Source of the DNA: Nelumbo lutea
Taxonomy: Eukaryota; Streptophyta; Magnoliopsida; Proteales; Nelumbonaceae
Direction: 5' to 3'
NCBI GenBank assembly: GCA_022828595.1
Contig: JAKGHH010000008.1
Span: forward strand, 24,234,378 to 24,298,377
Length of the DNA stretch: 64,000 nt
Shown here: positions 31,401 through 38,920 of the stretch, piece by piece
How the letters are laid out: each line of letters starts with the position of its first letter
How positions within the stretch are numbered: position 1 is the stretch's first letter
The notes under the pieces: generated by a model
What the model was told of the DNA's origin: nothing
The model's database searches: none
What the model saw: only the letters and a program-made list of their open reading frames with translations
Translations under genes and position numbers: made by a program

Positions 31401-33326
31401 ATGATAGAGCAGCCACAGAAATATTTTCACCCTTGGTTGACATGGAGCTTTCCAAATCAGATTAAAAGCTTGAACTTTAGGGAGATCATTTTCTTTTCTA
31501 ATAAATGTATAAGTTGATTTAGTTGAAACATTACCATCTTTAGTGTCAGGCCATATCCAATGGTCATTTTTTTGTGACCCTAAACTTAAAGGGATTGCCA
31601 TGATTTTTTCAATCATATCACTTGGCAAGAGAGAAGAAATCAGGTTGATGTCCCAATCACCAGAAGCAGTTATACAGTCTTTAACACTCCTCAAATTAAC
31701 ATTTGGGAGAGGCCCATGCAACCGATTCTGTCTACAGGTAGTCCTAGTAACCCATGGGTCATCCCAAAAATTAGTGTCTTCTCCATTCCCAATGGCACGT
31801 ATGAGTCCCTCCCTAAGAAATTTACAACCTTTAGCTATTCCCTTCCAAATCCAAGAGTCATGACCTTTTATGCATGGGTCCAAAACATTGGTTCCCCTAC
31901 CGTATTTACTAATTAGGACTTTGGACCACAAACTATCTTGGTTACAGTAGAGGTGGCACACTAATTTAGTGAGAAGAGCTAGATTTAAGGAGTGGAGGTC
32001 CCTAATTCCAAGTCCTCCAACATGCTTAGGAGTCAGAATCTTCTCCCATTTAATAAGATGCAATTTCCTGTGATCAAGAGAACTTCCCCATAGAAAATTT
32101 CTTCTAGCTTTGTCTACATCTTGGCAGGTGCTTGAGGGTAAACAAAAAATTTGCATGGCATGGAGGGGAATTAAGGATAAAGTAGATTGGAGAAGGGTTA
32201 ATCTACTAGCAAGACCAGGAGTATTTGCCTTCCATCCTGCTAATTTGGTTTGAACACGGTCGACCACAGAATGGAAGGTATGTTTAGTAACCCTGCCACT
32301 AAAAACGGGGAGCCTAAGATATTTATCAAGGTTGTTAGAAGCCCTAACCCTAATATTTCTGCCAGCATTCAGGTGTATCTATGGGGAACATTCCTTGATG
32401 TAAATAAGATAAATTTATTATAGTTAATTGTTTCCCCAGAAGCATTACAGAAATTATCCAAGATATTTCTCACACAATTGAGCTGAGTAAAGGAGGCCTT
32501 TAGAAAAATAAACAAGTCATGAAGATGTGAGATAACTCGGGGCCTGTTCTAGACAAATTAGGAAAATGTAGGGGGGAGAGGGGGTCCCCTTGTCTAAGAC
32601 CTTCAATTGATAACGGAATGACTAGACAATTGCGGATTCCACACCTTTTTTTTTTTTTTTCACTTCCGCACCTAAATCTTAAAACACCCTTAAAAAGTTT
32701 CTAAAGCAACAGTTGGAATCCGTGTCGCCTAACAATCCAGTGCTTCATATGAACCAAATAAGTAATGAAGGGTGCAAGCAAATAAACAAAGTAACATCTG
32801 ATTATCTGAAGCAACAACCAACCAAATACATTGTTCAGTAGGAGTTTTCACAATCACCATTACAGCAAGAGAAATCACGCCCTAGATTCTCTGAAAATGC
32901 TAGCAAAGTCAAACCGCAGATGACAGATAAACCCTAATCGACTCAAAATAATCAAGGCAGAGACTAGTAAATAAATAATGGTGAGACGCTGAAATAACCC
33001 AATACGGTCGCAAAACCCTAAACTGCATTGGAAAAGCAAATAAATGTGTGTAAGAGAGAGAGAGAGAGGGAGAGAACTGACCTGAAGTTGAGGTATTGTC
33101 CGACGACGAAGAGGGACCAGAAGTAGAGAGGAGGAGGCCAAGAAAGTGTAGACACAGAGACGAGTGAGAGGATCTGAAGGAGCTTCAGGAAGTAAGACAC
33201 TCGAGCCATCATCATTGATGGGTCTCGCCCTTTCCCACACAACTCCACCCATGTCGCCGGGTACGTCCATAGCCAATAGTAGAATGGAAAGGGAAGGAGC
33301 ACAAGTATGCCAGTAAGAATGCTCAT
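19217..33326 (-). CDS. PLMT: Phosphatidyl-N-methylethanolamine N-methyltransferase, two exons
   Basis: Exon 1 (33326-33082) and exon 2 (19466-19217) together encode 164 aa, the length I recall for Arabidopsis PLMT (At1g80860). The family is an integral ER-membrane methyltransferase that uses S-adenosylmethionine to convert phosphatidyl-monomethylethanolamine through the dimethyl form to phosphatidylcholine. Exon 1 gives hydrophobic segments (ILVLLPFPFYYWLW near residues 7-20, and the LSWPPPLYFW region near 61-70). Exon 2 gives the family block RVYQLLGETGTYYGVRFGK, the cofactor motif IRDPQYIGSI (112-121), a last membrane segment and the acidic IESKE. The join falls inside Arg82 (AG|G). Donor is AG|GTCAGT and acceptor is TTACAG|G. 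No stop or frameshift is seen, so the gene appears intact although its intron is about 13.6 kb. Start chosen at the ATG aligned with the family N-terminus. Confidence 0.95.
20319..20755 (+). repeat. 5' LTR of the gag-only element
   Basis: Starts TGTAACAAGTGTTCTC and ends CCCTGTGACA. The primer site follows two bases later. Confidence 0.9.
20814..21947 (+). CDS. Gag of the non-autonomous LTR element
   Basis: An open frame of 377 codons from ATG at 20814. The N-terminal half is acidic and Gln-rich with repeated blocks (QAQLDEM/QAQLEEL), probably coiled coil. The C-terminal half is a Ty3-type retrotransposon gag domain with AMLWWRRR, WADFKRELKRQFYPENV and LHDYVKEFSALTLEV. It ends ...AEQLSEQIVG, and the zinc knuckle lies in another frame (21883-22905). 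The first in-frame codon is upstream within the primer site; this ATG is the first good start after it. Confidence 0.8.
   Translation: MKHNRHIVVEIEHGLSTAHEADDAPADDIGKDKEPKPSKREKSSNKHATVELYMLRCEATVGEMRDSIDELHQNMEAMDNTLVEIEGRLSGVVDEVRDIINGTLKQICSTACQQASSSNSQVQDRLDSFQAQLDEMKNEWATWRRSTSTSMAIQAQLDEMRVEWASMKSAACSSSDTQAQLEELKAECAILKRAVANPTSTSFTHTSSHITIREPTPYSGTRNARELDNFLWQMEQYLAAANVTDEMTQVRTATMYLTDVAMLWWRRRCVDIERGTCVIRTWADFKRELKRQFYPENVEYLARRKMKTLKHGDSLHDYVKEFSALTLEVTDMSDKDLLFNFMDGLKPWAKLELQRRNVQDLASAMAVAEQLSEQIVG
21930..22905 (+). pseudogene. Zinc knuckle and protease part, shifted frame
   Basis: This frame overlaps the end of gag by up to 65 bases and is one base ahead of it. It encodes a basic linker, a nucleocapsid knuckle (CYICGEEHFTMNC) and a retropepsin-like domain with ALVDTGATHNFI and later IVLGMDFM. 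The frame ends at TAG 22903-22905 after a Pro/Gln-rich tail. Either a +1 shift is used or a one-base indel broke a single gag-protease frame; the indel is more likely in one decayed copy. No polymerase motif follows. Confidence 0.7.
22906..23386 (+). other. Post-protease region of the gag-only element
   Basis: A third-frame ORF (22954-23388, 144 codons) spans most of the space to the polypurine tract. It is His/Asn/Ser-rich and shows no reverse transcriptase or integrase motif. It may be structural filler or a remnant of a longer polyprotein. Confidence 0.4.
23400..23836 (+). repeat. 3' LTR of the gag-only element
   Basis: Same length as the 5' LTR and about 96% identical by eye. A G-rich polypurine tract sits directly upstream. 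Confidence 0.9.
24185..24275 (-). repeat. LINE-like 3' tail fragment
   Basis: A T-run followed by 'cccatgtacaccaaagaact' and atacaatgggaatatacaa resembles 29066-29175 ('cccatgtacacaaaggaact', gtacaacggccaactggaatgtacaa). Both look like poly(A)-ended LINE tails on the minus strand. Confidence 0.35.
24281..24361 (+). repeat. Three perfect 27-bp tandem repeats
   Basis: The unit cactgggtcccactctctcc plus tttcttc occurs three times in direct succession, at the start of a CT-rich tract. Confidence 0.9.
24285..25740. repeat. Foldback-like inverted repeat with inner duplication
   Basis: The left side (about 24285-24715) is pyrimidine-rich and then reads 'gaacccaacatccctcctct' and ttatcaaccaacaactt. 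The right side (about 25365-25740) contains the reverse complement of the same phrases and a purine-rich tract. The middle holds two direct copies of about 235 bp (24744-24978 and 24979-25245) sharing cagcccaccatac, gtcatggatcc and cctcattactagc. The phrase ccaccatacacctgtc also recurs inverted at 25313-25330. I cannot assign a superfamily. Confidence 0.5.
25812..26148 (-). pseudogene. LINE fragment with zf-RVT-like region
   Basis: On the minus strand two overlapping frames give LCNVCNEAVLFLHCKFSEKLW and then GLSKNGVVVWKV and NIWMKKK. This is the Cys/His block and Trp-rich tail that follow reverse transcriptase in plant L1-type LINEs. It is frameshifted and truncated at both ends. Confidence 0.6.
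26746..28515 (-). mobile_element. 5'-truncated L1-type LINE
   Basis: On the minus strand an L1-like pol remnant ends in a 17-base A run (T-run 26746-26762), the usual LINE tail. The 5' end is lost near 28515, inside the reverse transcriptase. No target duplication was identified with confidence. Confidence 0.85.
26849..28440 (-). pseudogene. LINE pol remnant (RT C-terminus plus zf-RVT)
   Basis: An uninterrupted minus-strand frame encodes about 520 residues. It contains LKVNLNKSKIIPMG, PVKYLGLPLGAK, LIKSSLSNLPIHFLSLF and LERRRIQIPDPSCVLCVMDAESIDHLC. These are the RT thumb region, connection and Cys/His finger of plant L1-type LINEs. Just upstream (28440-28500) the frame reads ILINGQPTGFFGFF and then jumps to SLLQLETVLGILSWFE. 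The part that normally carries LRQGDPLSP and the catalytic FADD box is therefore missing, apparently by an in-frame deletion. It cannot encode an active reverse transcriptase. Confidence 0.85.
28516..29332. other. Intron stretch, no gene; LINE tail relic at about 29066-29175
   Basis: AT-rich intron sequence with a GA microsatellite near 28620-28635. At 29066-29175 there is a fragment resembling a LINE 3' tail (compare 24185-24275). Confidence 0.4.
29333..29436. mobile_element. 104-bp foldback MITE
   Basis: The two halves are near-perfect inverted repeats, from GGTTTAGTTTGGAAGGAGTA to its complement TACTCCTTCCAAACTGAGCC. The element is flanked by TTA on both sides (29330-29332 and 29437-29439). 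The whole sequence can form one long hairpin. A sister copy is at 36331-36440. Confidence 0.85.
30441..32267 (-). pseudogene. LINE pol remnant: RT C-terminus, zf-RVT, RNase H
   Basis: One frame runs from 32267 to 30441 with a single in-frame TAG near 30932. It encodes LAGWKANTPGLASRLTLLQS, GGLGIRDLHSLNLALLTKLV, a Cys/His finger (CPLCNESMETIDHLFMDC), and then an RNase H domain with INTDGA before the stop, and ELWVVKCEL, ILESDS and CYREANTCADFMA after it. These are the expected acidic RNase H positions. Upstream of 32267 the frame is broken. Between PLSPL and DLFIFLKAS most of the palm, including the intact FADD box, is missing. Confidence 0.85.
30441..32640 (-). mobile_element. 5'-truncated LINE with RNase H
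   Basis: Minus-strand LINE remnant covering the RT C-terminus, zf-RVT finger and RNase H domain. The 5' end is ragged near 32640, where GLRQGDPLSPL is still readable (about 32583-32615). The 3' end is uncertain: a T-run at 29911-29930 or AT-rich DNA near 30060 could be the tail. About 30118-30360 contains an imperfect duplication of roughly 165 bp. Confidence 0.8.
32641..33081. other. 5' part of the PLMT intron
   Basis: A T-run (about 32647-32660) is followed by unremarkable AT-rich sequence and, next to exon 1, a short GA/CT microsatellite (33053-33074). No gene seen. Confidence 0.4.
33082..33326 (-). CDS. PLMT: PLMT exon 1
   Basis: Codes for residues 1-81 and two bases of Arg82. It begins MSILTGILVLLPFPFYYW and ends VVGQYLNF. 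The donor GTCAGT follows at 33081, and on this strand a CT-rich microsatellite comes right after it. Confidence 0.93.
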
Positions 33327-34009
33327 TCTCAATTGCTGACTACTACTACTACAGTCTTCAATTCAACTCTGAAAAATCTGGGTCACCATTTTTCCCGTTA
33401 AATTACAGGGTTGCAGATGGAATAGACTTGCAAGTTGCAAGACGTTAGTTTACACAGTGCATCGTAGTAGATGATCGCATCGAACTGATCCCACTCTTGG
33501 ACCGTTGAAAATGGATATAAACCATCTTGGTTAAGTAGAAGTCGATGATGATGATGGGACCGTTTGATCATAGTAGGGTACAAGGAATTTTTTCGTGATC
33601 CGCAAATCATCTTTGACCACCGATCAAAGTATCGGCATCGCGTACGCGTACCAAGAGAAGTTCTGAACTGAAGTACCAAAAAAATTTCTTCTAACTTGGA
33701 GTGGAGGGAGTACAAAGGAAGCTAAGGGAGAGAGCTTGAAGAGAGTCAAAGGCGAGAAACGTCAACAACTGGTCCCATAATGCTAATGGCCAAGGCGAGA
33801 AACGCATGAATATAAATGGGAGACGGGGTTTTACACTTTGCATGAAAAGCTATATAATGTTATGTTTAGGGGTAGGTCCTTCGGAGTTCTTGGATGAGGA
33901 ATACTTAAACTGTAATTATGCTAGGACCCTAGTTCTCCCCATGTTCTCACCATATTCTCTGAATGCTGATCTAACAAATCCGTTGGTCCTCGAAATTCTT
34001 ATAGTTCTG
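33327..34009 (-). promoter_or_regulatory. PLMT upstream region
   Basis: This should hold the PLMT 5' UTR and promoter. On the minus strand a TATA-like TTTATATCC lies near 33512-33520, about 190 bases upstream of the ATG. Assignment as promoter is inference. No other gene seen. Confidence 0.35.
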
Positions 34010-34190
34010 GGTGGAGATAGGGGTGCAATCGGATCGAGTTCTAATTGAATAATTCACACTTAAGTTTAAGTTTGAATTAATTGAACTTGAATATCAAGGA
34101 AAGCCTGATTAATTATTTGAATTCAAATTCGAGTAATAAAAAATTCAGCTCGAAAGTTTGTGAGCCTGATTCAATTCATATCTATCTATA

Positions 34191-34370
34191 ACCATTAATA
34201 AAAATGAACATGCTTCTGTTAGTTTTGGTTGACAACCCTGACTTTTTTCTTCCAATTCTATCCTTTATTTAATTTGTTAACCATTAAAAATGAGCATGTT
34301 TCTCTTGGTTTTGATGGATAACCCTGATTTTTTTTTTCCAATCCTATCATTTACTTAATTTGTTATTTCA
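34191..34370 (+). repeat. Two-copy tandem duplication, about 90 bp
   Basis: The block 'ccattaataaaaatgaacat' through tcctttatttaatttgttaa is followed at once by a diverged copy with 'ccattaaaaatgagcatgtt'. Confidence 0.7.
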
Positions 34371-36330
34371 ATCAATGTGATTGAGAATATGACATTTGAG
34401 ACACATGTTATAGACTTAGATTGCATGAAATTGGACAAGTGTATTGGGCAGCTGTCCACTTGTTGCAACCCACCCCCAAGTGGGAGAGTTCATCATTATG
34501 TTCATCTTTTTGGAATATATAAGATTTTTTGGTCAAATGGTTGGGTGACATGCTTCTTTTGACTTCTAATCTTCAACACTTTCTTCACAAGCTTCTATAC
34601 TTCCAATAAGATAACTAAGGCTTGAGCATTTGGAAATGGTTCAACATCTTATGTGTTGAAAACAACATAGTCATGCCACCAAAACCAACTATAGGTTGTC
34701 AAAATCCCAGGTGAGGAGCTCATTTTCTAGAGCAACAAGAAGAGAGGGAGTCATCATTTATTTCACCCCCACTTTTGTTAAATTGCCAATCCCATTCTGT
34801 TCCCATGACCGTTTTTTATTTCTTTCTATTTGATGATCATTTTATATATTAATTTTTTTTTTCTAATTTTTCCAATTTACTTTATATTTGTTGCTTGCAG
34901 CAGATCCCGTCACATGAGGACTGATAATTATGAGTTGATGCCGCTTACCATTTGAATGCATAAATGCAGTAAATGAACAGAAGAGACAGCAACCATATGT
35001 AAAGCACACAATGTTTTTTTGGTTTTGTTGCTTGAAACTTCTTGAGAAACTTGGGAATCACTTTAATCCAATTAAATTGGAATCTATAATTGAACATTTT
35101 TTGATGGATATGTCAATGTGATACAGTTCAAAAAGCCATACTTATGTTGATATGCTCATGCTTTGCTAAGAAGTTGCTTGATTGATTATAGTTGGGTTGA
35201 TATCGGTGAAAAACTAATGTTTTTGGATCAGATGATTGGGTTCAAATAAATATTAGGGTTTGTGTGGTATGCAATTTTGCCATTTTATAGATGGATCTTA
35301 TTCTCATAGCTGCAGAGATCGCTGGTAGGAACTTGAAAGCGTAAAAGTAAAACCACCTCTCATTGAACATGGTGATAAATATCCTTTTTTTAATGTCTGG
35401 ACCTAGGGTTTATGCTATCCATGACTTCCACAAATATTGGTTTTTGTTATTTAATGCAAATACATGTAACTAATAATCAGAGGCTGCATGAATATGTTAT
35501 CATTTAGGGTCTAAAAGTTTAATTCTGGTGATAGCTAGCTTGTTGAGTGTATAAGACCATGCAGTATTGGATGATATGTGGACAGATGACAAATTAGAGC
35601 ATTATCACTCGGATTCAAATTTATAATCATTATCAATTGAACCTGGAGGGGAATGCCTTTAATGTGATCAACGTTGCTAGCAATAGCGGATTATACCACT
35701 AAAATTTTTGTTCTCAAAAAGATCCTCATAGTCCATTTGGAAACATAATGCTACATTATTCATCAAGTGAAGAATTCTTACCAATTGTTGGAGGATTTCA
35801 ACAACACCTTTCGACCTTTCATTTTGAACTTATAAAGATGATGAACTTTTAAATAATCACAATAAAAAATGGAGAGCTATCATCTTATCTGTAATGTTCT
35901 ATTATATTTGGAACTAAATCTAAATTTGAGCACCTTATAATTGACATCGGTTATTGATTTGTTGGTATCTAAGATAGTCTTTCTATTCATGCTATCGTGT
36001 CTTGAGAGAAAATGTAGATCAAAACAAAAGTTGAATTACAATAAAAAACAATCTATTACTGAGATGAAAAGATCTAGTAATAGTAAGGGCTCCACCTTGA
36101 TTCCTTCTATGTCATTGGAATTACATATGAATTAATATCATTGTGGTAGGTATATATCTATAATGCACAATTAGAACGAGTTCTAAGTCTCTGTATATCC
36201 AAAATTACAAAAGGACAAGTAATAAAGATTCCTCTGTATATATATATATATATACTTGAATGATTTGATGTCTTTCATGTAGCTCAAAGTTAATGGTTTT
36301 ATTTTTATTTTATTTTACTTTTGTGCTTAT

Positions 36331-36440
36331 GGCTCAGTTCAGAAAGAGTAGAAATACAAGTATGTACAGTGCAAATACATACAAAAATACAAGGTTTTGT
36401 ACTCTACATATTTGTATTTGTACTCCTTCCAAACTGAGCC
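36331..36440. mobile_element. Foldback MITE, sister of 29333-29436
   Basis: Ends GGCTCAGTTCAGAAAGAGTA and TACTCCTTCCAAACTGAGCC form a long hairpin. The flanking trinucleotide is tat on both sides (36328-36330 and 36441-36443). It lies inside the Helitron interval. Confidence 0.8.
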
Positions 36441-37065
36441 TATAGTGTAAATGTATTACAAATTCTTTGTTAGGGAGATAGAACTAATTATTAATAAAAA
36501 ACAAAGATAACTCTATTATCAGCTTTTATCATTATAAATAGGGCATGTTTTTTTGTGTCTTCACTGGATCGTAAATCTTATTAATGAACTCTCTAAAATT
36601 TTATTTGTCTTAAAACATTTTTTTGAAAGGTAAACAAACTATATTATAATTCCAGAAAATTAACAAATTTCTCAAAACATTTGTAGTGCCTTTAGTCCCC
36701 TTCAAGATTGTATTATGGTGTGGTGAACTACATCAACTTAGGTATTTAGGCAAAAAAAAAAAAAAAAAAAACGGTTCACTTGATTCAATCCTCTTGTTTG
36801 AATTAATTTCTATATTCACTTACATAAATGTTCTATGTCAAACTTCTACAATGTTGAATTTTGAAAGTTTTGATTCCATATGCTTTGAAATGCTGAATTT
36901 ATACATTATATCTTTGCCCTAATTTTTTTTTTTATTTTTTCATATTTGAAAGTCTCTACTTTATATAATTCAAAAATGGTTTTTTGGCAACAATATGGTG
37001 AACATACACGTGCATCACACGTGCACTCCCACTAGTATTTTATAATATATGCTATGAAAAATATT

Positions 37066-37397
37066 TTAATGTAAAATATATGTTTATATTTTATATATAA
37101 TATATATTATAAAAATATATCATATATGCTTATAAAATAGAAAAATATATTCATTTTTGAGCTTTTGAGTCAAAGTCGAGCTCATCGAATATTTAATAGA
37201 ATCGAACTTGAATCAAATTCAAAATTTAATGTAAAATATATGTTTATATTTTATATATAATATAATATACTATATATTATAAAAATATATCATATATGCT
37301 TATAAAATAGAAAAATATATTCATTTTTGAGCTTTTGAGTCAAAGTCGAGCTCATCAAATATTTAATAGAATTGAACTTGAATCAAATTCAAACTTG
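37066..37397 (+). repeat. Two-copy tandem duplication, about 160-171 bp
   Basis: Unit 1 (37066-37225) and unit 2 (37226 to about 37397) share 'taatgtaaaatatatgttta', 'tgagcttttgagtcaaagtc' and the AT-rich middle. Unit 2 has about 11 extra bases. Confidence 0.85.
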
Positions 37398-37480
37398 AGC
37401 TCAAACTTAGTAGTATTTTAGTTAAATCAAGTCAAGACATGCCAAAGTTTGATTGGCTCAGTTGCACCCCTAGGTACAGA

Positions 37481-38367
37481 AAGCCATGTCTACAATGTAC
37501 TATATGATCCATATAGCATGTGGTAGTCTTGGGTACATAACTTCAAGTTTCACTTGCATTAATAGAAACATAATGATTGTGGAAGGGAGTGATTAGATTG
37601 AGATGAAAAACCAAAAAGAAAATGGGATGGTTATTGGTTAAAGCCAAACAAAATGAATATTATAATGGAGAAGAATTTTTCATTCTAGGAAGTGGCAAAA
37701 AACCTAAGGAAGACTAAGAACCAAGACAAATGAGGCCCATTTGAGCAGTCCAATCCCAAGTTGCCATGTGTCCCTAAACAAAAGGCTCAAGGAACTTGCC
37801 AATGACCCAAATCTCCCTAATTGCCAAATAGACCAACCAATCTTACATGAACACCTCCACCGTGCTTAGATCCCAATAAAGACAACCACCAAGAAGCTCG
37901 AACCGAGCCTAGCAACCATCTCCTAACAGGACTAGGACTCCTTGGTGAGCATGACACCTCCTCTATAAATATGTGAGACATCCCCCCAAAAAAGGTATGT
38001 ACATGTACTATACCCTCTTTTACCCCTTACATTGTCTTCTTTCTTTCTTCATTAATCTAGCCTCCTTTGCTTAGTTTGATGACCCTTTTCTTACTTGCTA
38101 ACTTAAGCATCAACGAGTTCTCTCCCATGGCCACACCTAAGGACTCTGCATTTCTTGCAGGTGCCTTTGGAAGTAGTTCGGTTTATGCAACCTCATCGAC
38201 CGGCTTGTCTAGTTCCCAAACTCATCCCTTTCTTTCATCTGTTGTCCAATTCATTAACGAAAACAAAGGCAAAACTTAGGCTCCCTTTAAGAACCAACAA
38301 TGTTATCCCTAGGTTCATCTCACTAGAACCATTGAGAAAGGGTCCTTAATGGGTGATCAAGGGACCT
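37481..38367. other. Intergenic, no gene seen
   Basis: Mixed host sequence. Plus-strand frames at 38067-38349 are short and not recognisable. Confidence 0.4.
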
Positions 38368-38375
38368 ATTGGAAG

Positions 38376-38912
38376 TAGACCTGTTCATGGGCCAGGCCGG
38401 GCCGGGCTTTTAGTCCCCATTAATGAAAATATACTAGGCCCGAGCCCGAGCCCGAGCCCGGCCCGACCTACGGGCCTATAACTTGGGCCCGAAGCTCAAG
38501 CTTGAGCCCGAAGCCCGACCTAATAAATTTCGTATAGAGAGAGAGAGAGAAAGAGAGAGAAAACTTATCGTTGCCGTCGGAGTTATTGCGCCGGTGAACG
38601 TTCGTCGCCTCACTGTGGAGTGTGGAGGATGTGGAGGTTGGAGAAGAAGGGTTCGGCTGGAAAAAGAAGAGGGAAAGAGGCAAATAGATAATAAAAAGAT
38701 GGGGCTATTCGATTAGTGTTTTTTAGGTCTTGGTTTAGGTTGGGTCGGGCCAGGCTCGGGCCGAGCTATTTTGACAAAACCCGAGCCCGGCTCGAATTTA
38801 TTACAGGTCGGGCTTTTTGGCCCGAATTTAAGCCCGTAGGCCTATAACCATGTTCAAGCCTGTCCGGGGGCCGGGCCGGCCTATCGGGCCACCTGGCCCA
38901 TGAACACGTCTA
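38376..38912. mobile_element. hAT-like non-autonomous element, 537 bp
   Basis: Ends TAGACCTGTTCATGGGCC and GGCCCATGAACACGTCTA are inverted repeats with one mismatch in 18. A perfect 8-bp target duplication ATTGGAAG flanks it (38368-38375 and 38913-38920). The subterminal regions are rich in repeated cccgagcccg and gggccgggc motifs, typical of hAT transposase-binding regions. A GA microsatellite sits in the middle. Confidence 0.93.
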
Positions 38913-38920
38913 ATTGGAAG

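Larger units (their letters stand above)
19467..33081 (-). other. PLMT intron, about 13.6 kb, filled with transposons
   Basis: This single GT-AG intron contains an LTR element (20319-23836), a foldback repeat (24285-25740), LINE remnants (25812-26148, 26746-28515, 30441-32640) and a MITE (29333-29436). The large LINE remnants lie in the same orientation as PLMT; the LTR element is opposite. The rest is AT-rich DNA with homopolymer runs and no gene. Confidence 0.88.
34181..37035 (+). mobile_element. Helitron (non-autonomous)
   Basis: The 3' end reads CACGTGCATCACACGTGCAC, then TCCCACTAG, followed by host T. This is a hairpin about 10 bases before a terminal CTAG (CTRR). It aligns closely with the 3' end of the Helitron at 42586-43899. 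The proposed 5' end is TCTATCTATAACC directly after host A (34180), giving the A|T insertion typical of Helitrons. No Rep/helicase coding is seen. The 5' boundary is less certain than the 3' one. Confidence 0.6.
34018..37472. mobile_element. hAT-like element split by a Helitron
   Basis: The ends are TAGGGGTGCAATCGG at 34018 and TCAGTTGCACCCCTA ending at 37472, inverted over TAGGGGTGCAA. Flanking octamers ggtggaga (34010-34017) and ggtacaga (37473-37480) match at 6 of 8. Removing the Helitron at 34181-37035 leaves about 600 bp of hAT-like body, similar in phrases to the element at 4115-4341 (gtattttag, tcaagtcaagacatgc). No transposase is present. Confidence 0.55.

Noticed and set aside
32875..33276. 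133-codon minus-strand frame
   Set aside because: A shadow frame overlapping PLMT exon 1 and intron.
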